Shown piece after piece: positions 25,277-33,678 of a DNA stretch of 64,000 nucleotides. Position 1 is the stretch's first letter. The number at the start of each line of letters is the position of its first letter. The notes beneath the pieces are model-generated. The model had not been told where the DNA came from, made no database searches, and saw nothing but the letters and a program-made list of their open reading frames with translations. Both the position numbers and the translations under genes were made by a program. Source of the DNA: Phascolarctobacterium sp. ET69 (GTDB taxonomy: Bacteria > Bacillota > Negativicutes > Acidaminococcales > Acidaminococcaceae); assembly GCF_023336935.1 (NCBI RefSeq), contig NZ_JAMBLR010000001.1, positions 310,001 through 374,000 on the forward strand, given 5' to 3'.

Positions 25277-26959
25277 ATGATGAAAAAATTATATGCTGAT
25301 ATTTTAATGACAGGTTTGATGTGCAGCGTTGCTCTTACGGCTAATGCCTTTGAATATGTAAGCAGTGGAGCAGGTTTTTCCGTTAACATTCCAGATCAGA
25401 ACATTATGCTGATAGGCGAAAATATGTTTGCTGCCGAAAACCGTGTTTTTGACCTTGACAAAAAACTTGTAAAAACCAACGGCATGCACTTTGTTACCGG
25501 GCTTAACCACGAACAGCTTGAACAAAATTTTAATACCGCTTTTACAACGGAAAAATTTACTGCTGACCTCAATAATATTAAAAAAGCTTTAAAAAGCGGC
25601 ACTGCTGCTGACGTTTTGCAAAGCAGCAGCTATAAATACCTTACCGAAGCCGCGGCTGGCGCTTATGTAAATTACAGCGGCGAAAGCGAAGACCTTGCCG
25701 GTTTATTGGAATTAAACAAACAATTTGCCGGTATGGCGAACATAAAAAAGGCATCCGTTGAAAATATTAAAGGCAAAGATGCTTTAATGATAGAATCGGA
25801 TATTGAAAATATAACATTTGAGTTAAAGCTGCCGCTGAAAAAATCGGAATTATTGCCGCAAGAATCAGTTGATGAAGAAAACCTGAAAGACCAGGGCTTT
25901 AAATTTGAATTTGCTGATGACGGTTATTTAGTTACTAAAATAGCAAATTTATATAATATTACAGAAAAAACTTATTTATTATCGGCCAATGACAACCTGT
26001 ATACGGTAACGAGCCTGTTTGCTTCAACTAACGAATTGCCTGACGATGTCGACAGCCTTTATAAACTTGATAATAAAGGATTTAATAAATTAAGCAAACA
26101 GCTGGTTAACAGTTTAAAATTTACGGAACCTCAGAAAAACGGCAATAAACCGCTTACAATCAATGATAATATCAGCGGACGCAAACTGCAATTGCCGGAA
26201 AAATGGCTGTATACAAGAACTGATTTCAGCAGCATTTACGGTATTAATAAAGGCGGCTTTGGGCTTACTGCTTACAGCGCTTTGCCGGAAACTTCACTTG
26301 ATGCTGCAAATAACGCAATTAAAACCTTTGGTATAAGTTTTGATAACAGCAAAAATACCTTGAAAATGGATTTGTCGCAGTTTACAATGCCGGATTTACT
26401 AAATTTGTTTGATGAAGGCATTGTTATGGCCAGTGGTAATTTTAATAATGTTGCCCAAATTGAGCCTGATTTCAGCAAGTATGTAAACGAATATAAAACT
26501 ATTTTTGATAATCCGGAATTAACAAAATTTATCTTCCACAATAGTATGAACCAGCTTTTTAACAGCCTGCGCCCGGAAGATATTGCAGCCATAGAAAAAT
26601 ACCTGAAAGCAGAAAACTTTAACTATACTTTTGACATCAATAATTACAATGCACGCTTCAATTGTGATGCTGACTTAAAGGCTCACATACCAGACATATT
26701 TAAAGTTCTGCAGGAAGCAAATGTTATTGCCGGAAACGCCGCTGACGCAGATGAAGTGCGCAGCAGCCTGAGTAAAGATAAAGTTTTTGCCATGCTGGAT
26801 ACCAATCTGATACCGTTTAACTGCTATTTTAAAAACCAGCTTTATTTTGACAGAAGTCAGCGCTTTAATAACCTGTTATATTTTACAAAAGGCGATAAGG
26901 CTGCTGCCAACCAGCAAATTATGAAGCAGTTTAATACAACCGATTTATATCTTTACTGA
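25277..26959 (+). CDS. Secreted protein of unknown function
   Basis: I do not recognise this 560-residue protein. The first ~24 residues form a signal peptide (ILMTGLMCSVALTANA). The mature part is rich in Asn, Lys and Leu with no membrane segment and no cysteines apart from two near the end. The N-terminal FEYVSSGAGFSVNIP and the mid-protein LQLPEKWLYTRTDF recall GFKTQ and TLPDDWFYVQL of the preceding gene, so the two may be distant paralogues. It starts at ATG 25277 or 25280 behind AGAGGG, 37 nt after its neighbour, and a terminator follows. Confidence 0.8.
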   Translation: MMKKLYADILMTGLMCSVALTANAFEYVSSGAGFSVNIPDQNIMLIGENMFAAENRVFDLDKKLVKTNGMHFVTGLNHEQLEQNFNTAFTTEKFTADLNNIKKALKSGTAADVLQSSSYKYLTEAAAGAYVNYSGESEDLAGLLELNKQFAGMANIKKASVENIKGKDALMIESDIENITFELKLPLKKSELLPQESVDEENLKDQGFKFEFADDGYLVTKIANLYNITEKTYLLSANDNLYTVTSLFASTNELPDDVDSLYKLDNKGFNKLSKQLVNSLKFTEPQKNGNKPLTINDNISGRKLQLPEKWLYTRTDFSSIYGINKGGFGLTAYSALPETSLDAANNAIKTFGISFDNSKNTLKMDLSQFTMPDLLNLFDEGIVMASGNFNNVAQIEPDFSKYVNEYKTIFDNPELTKFIFHNSMNQLFNSLRPEDIAAIEKYLKAENFNYTFDINNYNARFNCDADLKAHIPDIFKVLQEANVIAGNAADADEVRSSLSKDKVFAMLDTNLIPFNCYFKNQLYFDRSQRFNNLLYFTKGDKAAANQQIMKQFNTTDLYLY

Positions 26960-26982
26960 TTTGTGTTATAATAATAAAGTAT

Positions 26983-27025
26983 TAAGAGGCTTATGCAGAA
27001 AATGCCTGAGCCTCTTATATTTTTG
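26983..27025 (+). terminator. Rho-independent terminator after the secreted-protein pair
   Basis: Arms 26983-26991 and 27009-27017 form a 9-bp stem (TAAGAGGCT/AGCCTCTTA) with a 17-nt loop, followed by TATTTTTGT. Confidence 0.85.
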
Positions 27026-27433
27026 TAATTATACTGTAAAAGTCACCCACATAAATTGGTTGTAACAAATTTTAAAACACATGCGCATATAAATTAACGT
27101 GTTTATTATAAAAACGCCTTAAAACGCAAATATAAAGGCGTAAATAAAAGATTCATCTAAAATCAATGAGAGTATTGATTAGAATAGGTAAAATTAGTCA
27201 AAAATTAATATAGAATTTATCGTCTGGTATAATTTGTTAAGTAAAATGGTGAATGTGAACTCATGCAAAACCATGTCATATATTTTGGCTGGTTTTGCGT
27301 TCGGCTTCAATTTGTAAATTTTACATAATATATATTATCGGACGTTATTTTTATATATTTATCTTTCCTTTAAACTTCTGTTTTATCTCATCTTCCAATA
27401 TTAAAATCAAAATTAAACTAATACAGCGAACAG
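27026..27433. other. Gene-free AT-rich interval upstream of lexA, possible small RNA
   Basis: No convincing protein gene is visible here. It contains three stem-loops: 27114-27141 (7 bp), 27161-27180 (7 bp perfect) and 27265-27298 (9 bp perfect, GCAAAACCA/TGGTTTTGC). An extended -10 element (TGGTATAAT, 27225-27233) points rightward just before the third stem. A 23-codon frame from 27246 lacks a ribosome site. A small RNA starting near 27241 is possible but unproven. Confidence 0.35.
27225..27233 (+). promoter_or_regulatory. Extended -10 promoter element in the gene-free interval
   Basis: TGGTATAAT fits the TGnTATAAT extended -10 pattern; a weak TTAATA lies 17 bp upstream of the hexamer. The next downstream feature is the 9-bp stem-loop at 27265-27298. 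Confidence 0.4.
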
Positions 27434-27474
27434 CAAACAAATGTTTTGACTCCTTCTTAATTAACTGTTATAAT
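27434..27474 (+). promoter_or_regulatory. lexA promoter with overlapping LexA box
   Basis: TTGACT (27446-27451) and TATAAT (27469-27474) are 17 bp apart. CAAAC-AAAT-GTTTT (27434-27447) overlaps the -35 and matches the box in the recA promoter. This implies autorepression by LexA. The form CAAAC-N4-GTTT differs by one base per arm from the Bacillus CGAAC-N4-GTTCG box. Confidence 0.78.
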
Positions 27475-27511
27475 AGAATTATATAAAATCTATTTCGGGA
27501 GGCTTTTATTA

Positions 27512-28171
27512 ATGGCCAGACATAAACGCTTTTCTAATTTTGAAGGACAAATTACTGAAGAAATGCTTACTGACCGTCAGCGTCAGATTTTAGAATATAT
27601 TCGCAAATGTGTTAAAGATAAAGGTTATCCTCCGGCTGTGCGCGAAATCGGCAAAGCTGTAGGATTATCTTCAAGCGCCAGTGTTCATAATCACCTGCAC
27701 AAATTAGAAGAATACGGTTTTTTGCAGCGTGACCCTTCCAAGCCACGCGCACTTGAATTGACCCAGGACGCTGAATGGCGTCAGAAAACTGTTGTGCCCG
27801 TTCCGCTTGTTGGCCGTGTAACGGCGGGCGTTCCTATTCTGGCTGTTGAAAACATTGAAGAAACATACCCCATTCCGCTTGATTTGTTGGGCTGCTCCGA
27901 TGATGTTTTCATGCTTTCCGTAAGCGGTGACAGCATGATTAAGGCCGGTATTTTAGACCATGACTATATTGTTGTGCGCAAGCAAAATTTTGCCAACAAC
28001 GGCGATATAGTTGTTGCTTTAATCGACGGCGAAGAAACTACTGTAAAACGCTATTTCCGTGAACTCCGCTGCGTACGCTTACAGCCTGAAAACGATGCTT
28101 ATCAGCCTATTGTAGGCGGCGATAATATTCAGGTTATCGGTAAAGTAATTGCCGTTTTTAGAATGCTTTAA
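27512..28171 (+). CDS. lexA: SOS response repressor LexA
   Basis: LexA represses DNA-damage genes and cuts itself when RecA filaments form. The winged-helix N-terminus shows LTDRQRQILEYIRK and SSASVHNHLHKLEE. The Ala-Gly cleavage site is in GRVTAGVP, the catalytic Ser in SVSGDSMIKAG and the Lys in TTVKRYF. Length is 219. GGGAGG precedes the ATG. The gene converges with the hflX-ynbB operon, a common neighbourhood for lexA in Firmicutes, and carries its own LexA box. Confidence 0.97.
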   Translation: MARHKRFSNFEGQITEEMLTDRQRQILEYIRKCVKDKGYPPAVREIGKAVGLSSSASVHNHLHKLEEYGFLQRDPSKPRALELTQDAEWRQKTVVPVPLVGRVTAGVPILAVENIEETYPIPLDLLGCSDDVFMLSVSGDSMIKAGILDHDYIVVRKQNFANNGDIVVALIDGEETTVKRYFRELRCVRLQPENDAYQPIVGGDNIQVIGKVIAVFRML

Positions 28172-28311
28172 TATTTTAAAATTCTCATCAATTGTATTAA
28201 AATAAAATTATTTCAGTTTTATACAAGCACTATAAAAATATTATATTAACTTCTAAATGACATCATAATAATTTCAAAAATCAAAACCATATACAATACT
28301 TAATAAAAATT

Positions 28312-28350
28312 AAAGGACTTGCTCTGATACAGAACAAGTCTCCTTTTTAT
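28312..28350. terminator. Bidirectional terminator between lexA and the small membrane protein gene
   Basis: AAAGGACTTG (28312-28321) pairs with CAAGT..CCTTT (28335-28346, 2-nt bulge), with an inner TCTG/CAGA stem. T-runs lie on both sides, so it can end lexA transcripts and the minus-strand operon. Confidence 0.75.
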
Positions 28351-28372
28351 ATGCAATTTAGTACTGTTGCAG

Positions 28373-28477
28373 TTAATTTAAAACAATGCTGTAAATAGTA
28401 TTGGACAGAACTACAGCTATTACAAGCACGATTGCAAATATTATAAAAAACCTTAAAATTCTAAAAAACTTCTTCAT
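28373..28477 (-). CDS. Small single-pass membrane protein, 34 residues
   Basis: An ATG at 28477 opens a 34-codon frame. It starts MKKFFRILRFF, has a hydrophobic core (FIIFAIVLVIAVVL) and a short polar end. A GGGAAGAG ribosome site lies about 10 nt upstream. It follows the thioesterase gene by 24 nt and precedes a terminator, as a last gene of the operon would. The basic N-terminus predicts a cytosolic N-end with one membrane helix. No function can be assigned, and chance cannot be excluded at this length. Confidence 0.5.
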   Translation of the reverse strand: MKKFFRILRFFIIFAIVLVIAVVLSNTIYSIVLN

Positions 28478-28501
28478 AATAATAACTCTTCCCATAAAAA
28501 T

Positions 28502-28939
28502 TTACCATTTTTCAGGTATACTTTCAAACTTCCCTATAACATACATTGTGCCAAGCATTTCCGTAAGCAGCGTGCCTTCATTATTAAAGGTTTCTACTTT
28601 TATAATAATTATTTTATGCCCGCGCTGAATTACCGTGCCAACAGCAGTAGCTACATCTCCGGCATGGAGGTTTTTTATAAAGTTTATCGTGTAATTAATA
28701 GTTACTACTCTGGCCCCTACACTTGCGCTTGCCATCCCCAGCGCAGTATCTGCAAGTGCTGCCAGTGAACCGCCGTGGGCAACTTCATATAAATTGGTGT
28801 GCTTGGCTGCGTCAATAGGCATTGCAAGTGTTACCATGCCGCATTCAACGTCAACAAGCTCCATGCCGCACAGTTTAACGAAACTATTAATACTATATAC
28901 ATCTTTGATAATTTGTGTATATTCTTCTTTTGCACTCAT
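28502..28939 (-). CDS. PaaI-family hotdog thioesterase
   Basis: The protein is a 145-residue hotdog-fold acyl-CoA thioesterase. The key motif VAHGGSLAALADTALGMAS holds the HGG and the acidic active-site residue of the PaaI/YbgC-like group. The rest follows the one-helix, five-strand pattern (ARVVTINYTINFIKNL, VIQRGHKIIIIKVE). The acyl-CoA substrate is unknown. I chose ATG 28939, 7 nt after GGGAGGT; a TTG one codon earlier is also in frame. It lies 26 nt after ynbB. Confidence 0.9.
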   Translation of the reverse strand: MSAKEEYTQIIKDVYSINSFVKLCGMELVDVECGMVTLAMPIDAAKHTNLYEVAHGGSLAALADTALGMASASVGARVVTINYTINFIKNLHAGDVATAVGTVIQRGHKIIIIKVETFNNEGTLLTEMLGTMYVIGKFESIPEKW

Positions 28940-28965
28940 CAACTTTACCTCCCTACCGGTACAAT

Positions 28966-30204
28966 TTATTCTTTGGGGCCTACCATACGAGCTGCGCTCA
29001 TAATGGCAATACGGCCATGTTCAAAAGTCAGCCCGCCCTGGAAATACACATTATATGGCTCACGGCACGGACCGTCAGCACTTAATTCGATAGAAGCGCC
29101 CTGTACGAATGTTCCTGCTGCCATAATAATTTCATTCTGATAACCCGGAATCATGGCAGGAACAGGCTCTACATGAGCGTCAACCGGAGAATTTGTCTGG
29201 ATTGCAACACAGAAATTGCATAATTTTTCACGTGTTTCCAAACGTATAGCCTGAATAATATCGCTGCGCACTTCTTCCGGCAGCGGTTTTACCGAATAAC
29301 CAAGGTTTTTAAAAACAGCCGAAGCGAAAATTGCAGTTTTTACGGCCTGCGTTACAACATGAGGCGCAATAAACAAGCCCTGATAAAATTCGCGTGCCGT
29401 ATCACCCAATGTTGCCCCCATCTCGCCGCCTAATCCCGGAGCTGTAAGACGGTATGAAGCAAGTTCCACCAAATCGGAGCGCCCGGCTATATAGCCGCCA
29501 GTAGGAGCAAAACCGCCGCCCATATTTTTTATAAGAGAACCTGCAAGCAAGTCCGCGCCGACTTCCGTGGGTTCCTGTTTTTCAATAAATTCGCCGTAGC
29601 AGTTATCTACAAAGCAGATAACATCAGGCTTAACCTTTTTTACGGCTGCGCATATCTCGCCTATTTGCGCTACATTAAGCGTTTTACGCACACTGCTGTA
29701 ACCGCAGGAACGCTGAATATGTATTAAGCGCGTTTTATCTGTAATAGCACTGGAAATTGCCTCTAAATCCGGCTTGTCGTCTTGCATGGGAATTTCTTTA
29801 TAAATAACGCCTAAATCTACAAGCGAACCCGGCGTTTTTACAGGGCTGCCGATAATGGTCTGCATGGTATCATACGGTGTTCCGGTTGCAGCTATCATCT
29901 CGTCACCTGCACGCAGTACACCCAAAAGAGCTACTGCCAGCGCATGTGTGCCGCTTACAAACTGTGAACGTACCAGCGCTGCTTCCGTATGGAAAATTTC
30001 TGCGTAAATTGCGTCAAGGTTCTCTCGCCCAACATCGGAATAAGCATAACCGGTTGTAGGTTTTAAGTAATAATCTGAAACCATGTGGTTACGGAAAGCC
30101 TTCATTACTTTTTCTGTGTTAAATAAGGCGGCTTCTTCATATATTTTAGAATATTTTTCTACATCATTAAGTGCTGTTTTTTCAATTTCTGCAAAGTCTA
30201 CCAT
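28966..30204 (-). CDS. ynbB: PLP-dependent methionine gamma-lyase-like protein (YnbB, aluminium-resistance family)
   Basis: This is a fold-type I PLP enzyme of 412 residues. The PLP Lys lies in GSLIKNMGGGFAPTGGYIAG, the Asp that holds the pyridine nitrogen in CFVDNCYGEF, and the Ser/Gly/Thr phosphate site in VSGTHALAVALLG. The family is labelled methionine gamma-lyase or aluminium-resistance protein, but its true reaction is not settled. It follows hflX by 9 nt, the same order as in Bacillus (hfq-hflX-ynbB). Confidence 0.9.
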   Translation of the reverse strand: MVDFAEIEKTALNDVEKYSKIYEEAALFNTEKVMKAFRNHMVSDYYLKPTTGYAYSDVGRENLDAIYAEIFHTEAALVRSQFVSGTHALAVALLGVLRAGDEMIAATGTPYDTMQTIIGSPVKTPGSLVDLGVIYKEIPMQDDKPDLEAISSAITDKTRLIHIQRSCGYSSVRKTLNVAQIGEICAAVKKVKPDVICFVDNCYGEFIEKQEPTEVGADLLAGSLIKNMGGGFAPTGGYIAGRSDLVELASYRLTAPGLGGEMGATLGDTAREFYQGLFIAPHVVTQAVKTAIFASAVFKNLGYSVKPLPEEVRSDIIQAIRLETREKLCNFCVAIQTNSPVDAHVEPVPAMIPGYQNEIIMAAGTFVQGASIELSADGPCREPYNVYFQGGLTFEHGRIAIMSAARMVGPKE

Positions 30205-30213
30205 TTAAATCAT

Positions 30214-32028
30214 TCACTCGCTTTTTAAAATATATTCATTGTATGCTTCCAAATCTTCTACCGGCAGAATAACTTTCATTACTGCGCCATTTTCGGTATA
30301 TTCCTGCTCTAAAACATTAGCTGTTTCATGAAGCTGGGCAGCTTTGGCTGTTTCCGCATAAGGAATACACAAAGTAACTTCCACGGCTTTGCTTTTAAGA
30401 TGTGATTCTATCATCTGCTGCAAAGTTTCAAGGTTTAACTTTTTAGCTGCCGATATACAAACAGTATCTTCTTCCAGTGCTAATCTGTCAGCCAGTTTGC
30501 TATCCGGAGGCAGTCTATCTATTTTATTATAAACCGTAATAACCGGCTTTGTTTCTGCGCCGATTTCCTTTAAAACTTCGTGTACCGCCGCGGCCTGTTC
30601 TTTGTAAAGCTCGTGGCTTACGTCGATAACATGCACCAGTAAATCCGCTTCCGTTACAACTTCAAGCGTAGAACGGAAAGCGGCAATCAGCTGATGCGGC
30701 AGGCGCTGAATAAAACCAACCGTATCGGTTATGATTATTTCCTGCTTATTGGGAAGCGTTAGCTGGCGTGTAGTTGGGTCTAACGTTGCAAAAAGCTGGT
30801 CTTTGGCATAAATATCAGAATTTGTAAGTGTATTAAGTAGTGTTGATTTGCCGGCATTGGTATAACCTACAAGGCTCACTTCAAATACATTGTTCTTTTT
30901 GCGCTTGCTGCGGTGCAACGAACGTACTGCTTTAACCTTTTCAATCTGGTCCTTAATAAAAGCAATGCGGTCGCGGATTCTGCGGCGGTCAACTTCAAGT
31001 TTCGTTTCACCAGGGCCGCGTGTGCCAATACCGCCGCCGAGCCTGGAAAGCATAAGGCCTTTGCCCATAATACGCGGCAGCGTATATTGCAGCTGTGCCA
31101 GTTCAACCTGTAATTTGCCTTCGTTGGTACGTGCGCGCTGGGCAAAAATATCAAGAATGAGCGCTGTTCTGTCCAAAATTCTGATGCCCATAACACTTTC
31201 GATATTGCGCTGCTGTGCCGGGGAAAGTTCATCGTCAAAAATACATAAGTCGATATTTTCCTGCTGGGCATATAAAGCAAGCTCCTGCACTTTGCCTCTG
31301 CCTATAAAAAATGCCGGGTCAGGCTTGGGGCGTTTTTGTATAAACTTCTTTATTACAGTTGCACCTGCCGTATCGGCAAGCTGTTTTAATTCTTCGAGTG
31401 AATCGTCAACAGTCCACAGCGAATCGTTTCTTCCCCACTCCATGCCTATTAAAATGGCTCTTTCAGACATAACCTGCAAAGAGGCAGTTCCGGTCTGCTT
31501 GTCGAGTATGCGCTCTATCGTGCTTACGGTATTAACAAAGTTAATGTTTTCAGCGTCTTCTATACTATACGGGCCGTAACATTCAGCAGTGTAATTTTCA
31601 TTGCTGTCTATGCCGGTTATCAGCCCGAAAGTCAGTTCAGATTTGGTAAAATCCGGCGAAGCAACGCCGATGGCAACCATGGCATCGTATTTATTGTTTT
31701 TTAAAGCAGAAATATCAACGCCGCTTAAATACGGATTGCCGCCCGGATGCGTATGTATGCAGCGTATACCGCTTAGGCGTCCTGCTCCGCGCCTGCCGCT
31801 GAAGGTTGGCAATTCCACGGTAGCATTGTCACCCACTGCAATTTCTATAATCTGGCCGCTGCGTGTAATATAAACGGAAATTTCCCTGTTTATATACTCT
31901 GTAATATCCGCAAGTTTAACAGCAAGTTCCTGCGAAACAAGCTGCGGCGACTGCATATCGTACAGTTTCTGCAGTTCTGCTATAACGCTGTCGCGTATGC
32001 CTTTTATATTACCTTTAATTTCACGCAT
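30214..32028 (-). CDS. hflX: GTPase HflX with a JAMM-motif N-terminal extension
   Basis: HflX is a ribosome-splitting GTPase active in stress. Residues ~190-604 are the usual protein: the HflX glycine-rich domain (FIGRGKVQELALYA), coiled coil, then the G domain with VGYTNAGKSTLLN, DTVGFIQRLP and YNKIDRL. The first ~180 residues are extra. They contain HTHPGGNPYLSGVD at 92-105, an exact HxHx7Sx2D metal motif of JAB/MPN-type isopeptidases and RadC, with a candidate upstream Glu49. At 604 residues it is much longer than E. coli HflX. The function of this domain is unknown. Confidence 0.94.
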   Translation of the reverse strand: MREIKGNIKGIRDSVIAELQKLYDMQSPQLVSQELAVKLADITEYINREISVYITRSGQIIEIAVGDNATVELPTFSGRRGAGRLSGIRCIHTHPGGNPYLSGVDISALKNNKYDAMVAIGVASPDFTKSELTFGLITGIDSNENYTAECYGPYSIEDAENINFVNTVSTIERILDKQTGTASLQVMSERAILIGMEWGRNDSLWTVDDSLEELKQLADTAGATVIKKFIQKRPKPDPAFFIGRGKVQELALYAQQENIDLCIFDDELSPAQQRNIESVMGIRILDRTALILDIFAQRARTNEGKLQVELAQLQYTLPRIMGKGLMLSRLGGGIGTRGPGETKLEVDRRRIRDRIAFIKDQIEKVKAVRSLHRSKRKKNNVFEVSLVGYTNAGKSTLLNTLTNSDIYAKDQLFATLDPTTRQLTLPNKQEIIITDTVGFIQRLPHQLIAAFRSTLEVVTEADLLVHVIDVSHELYKEQAAAVHEVLKEIGAETKPVITVYNKIDRLPPDSKLADRLALEEDTVCISAAKKLNLETLQQMIESHLKSKAVEVTLCIPYAETAKAAQLHETANVLEQEYTENGAVMKVILPVEDLEAYNEYILKSE

Positions 32029-32041
32029 AATTATACCTCAA

Positions 32042-32068
32042 AGAGCAGACAGTATTTCTGCCTGCTCT
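32042..32068 (-). other. Stem-loop in the helicase-hflX gap
   Basis: An 11-bp stem (32042-32052 with 32058-32068, one G-U) and 5-nt loop lie just before the hflX ribosome site (GAGG). There is no T-run, so it is more likely an RNA processing or stability element than a terminator. Confidence 0.5.
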
Positions 32069-32085
32069 CTTTCATAAACAAAATT

Positions 32086-33678
32086 TTACTGACGGCTGCG
32101 TGCCGGCTCAACATTAACTTTATAGCCTTTAATGGTGTTGCGGTGCATTACGCCAAGCACTTTTTCGGCAACATCCTCCGGCACTTCAACAAATGTAAAT
32201 TTATCATAAATATTAATTTTGCCAATATCTTTGGCCGGTATATCGGCTTCAATAGCAATGGTACGCACAATATCCTGCACGCTTATTTTCTGGCTGCGGC
32301 CGATATTCATAAAGAAACGCACCATGCCGGGGCGTCCGCCGGTATTGGTTAAATCTTTGGACAAGCCTTCTTCTTTCGGCGCTTCAAGTGCTTTGTTGCC
32401 TTCCTGCATTAATTTTAAGGCAGCGGCGATAATGTCTTCCGAAGCATAGTCCTGCAACAGTGTTTCAGCAATAGGCATATAATCATGGTAATGGTTAAGC
32501 TCCAGAACCGCCTGCATGCGGGAAATAATAATTTCGCGCTGGCGTTCAACAACGTTTGCCGTTGTAGGCAGCTGACGGCGCATAATTTTAGTATTTGCTG
32601 CGCGTTCGATAAGTTTAAGCTGCCTGAATTCACGCGGGGTAATAAAGGTCATGGCAGTACCGGTATTGCCTGCCCTGCCTGTACGGCCAATACGGTGTAC
32701 ATAACTTTCAGGGTCCTGCGGAATATCAAAATTAATAACATGGGTAATATTATCAATATCAATGCCGCGTGCCGCAACGTCGGTTGCAATCAAAATATCA
32801 GCCGTGCCTTCGCGGAATTTCTTCATAACACGGTCACGCTGAGTCTGGCTTAAATCGCCGTGCAGGCCTTCTGCCATATAACCGCGGCTGGCAAGTGCGA
32901 TTGCCAAATCATCAACGCCTTTTTTGGTGCGGCAAAAAATAATAATCTTGCCGTCAATTTCAGCATCGAGCAAACGGCACAGGCCTTCTACCTTGTCTTT
33001 GGTTTCAAAATAATACTGCTCAATCAAAGGTACGGTCAGTTCTTCCTTGCTGACGGTAACATTTTTAGGAGCTTTCATGTATTTTTTGGTAAGGCTCAAA
33101 ATCGGGCGCGGCATGGTTGCGGAAAAGAGCAGCGTCTGCCTTTCCGCAGGCAGGTTGCGCATAATTTCTTCCATATCGTCAACAAAGCCCATATCAAGCA
33201 TTTCATCAGCTTCGTCTAATACTAAAAACTTAATATGGTCAAGTTTGATGGTGTTGCGGTTAATATGGTCAATTAAACGACCCGGAGTGCCTATTACAAT
33301 CTGTACTCCGCTTTTTAAGGCACGAATCTGTCTTTCAATAGGCTGGCCACCGTAAACAGGCAGAGCCTTAATACGCGAAGTACGGCCGATTTTACCTACT
33401 TCTTCGGCAACCTGAATGGCAAGTTCGCGGGTCGGCGTCATAATAAGTGCCTGAATATGCTTATGGTCGGTAATGCTCTGAACCAGCGGAATGCCGAAAG
33501 CAGCAGTTTTACCAGTACCGGTCTGTGCCTGGCCGATAACGTCGTAGCCATCCAGCACCAGAGGAATGGTTTGCTCCTGTATCGGTGAAGGTTCTTCAAA
33601 GCCCATGTCTGTTAAAGCTGTAACTATTTTTTTATCCAGCAGCAGGCTGCCGAACATCTCTTTTTGATTTGTTGTCAT
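32086..33678 (-). CDS. DEAD-box RNA helicase (CshA/DbpA-like)
   Basis: This ATP-dependent RNA helicase has all core motifs: AQTGTGKTAAFG, PTRELA, DEADEMLDMGF, SAT, and HRIGRTGRAG. The C-terminal ~80 residues (MVRFFMNIGRSQKISVQDIV onward) are a DbpA-type RNA-binding domain, as in CshA and DeaD. It is 530 residues long. It overlaps cinA by 4 nt (ATGA) and is followed by hflX, so RNA remodelling and ribosome rescue genes share a transcript. RNase J is encoded upstream in the same direction; CshA joins the RNA degradosome in Bacillus. Confidence 0.95.
   Translation of the reverse strand: MTTNQKEMFGSLLLDKKIVTALTDMGFEEPSPIQEQTIPLVLDGYDVIGQAQTGTGKTAAFGIPLVQSITDHKHIQALIMTPTRELAIQVAEEVGKIGRTSRIKALPVYGGQPIERQIRALKSGVQIVIGTPGRLIDHINRNTIKLDHIKFLVLDEADEMLDMGFVDDMEEIMRNLPAERQTLLFSATMPRPILSLTKKYMKAPKNVTVSKEELTVPLIEQYYFETKDKVEGLCRLLDAEIDGKIIIFCRTKKGVDDLAIALASRGYMAEGLHGDLSQTQRDRVMKKFREGTADILIATDVAARGIDIDNITHVINFDIPQDPESYVHRIGRTGRAGNTGTAMTFITPREFRQLKLIERAANTKIMRRQLPTTANVVERQREIIISRMQAVLELNHYHDYMPIAETLLQDYASEDIIAAALKLMQEGNKALEAPKEEGLSKDLTNTGGRPGMVRFFMNIGRSQKISVQDIVRTIAIEADIPAKDIGKINIYDKFTFVEVPEDVAEKVLGVMHRNTIKGYKVNVEPARSRQ

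Noticed and set aside
26964-26972. Another extended -10 element (TGTTATAAT) after the second secreted-protein gene
   Set aside because: It lies about 10 bp before a strong terminator, so it could only give a very short RNA; likely chance in AT-rich DNA.
27246-27317. A 23-codon frame (MVNVNSCKTM start) next to an extended -10 element
   Set aside because: No ribosome site upstream, and it overlaps a perfect stem-loop; an RNA explanation is at least as good.
27295-27486. A 63-codon frame upstream of lexA
   Set aside because: It runs through the lexA promoter and LexA box, has no ribosome site and low-complexity AT-rich codons.
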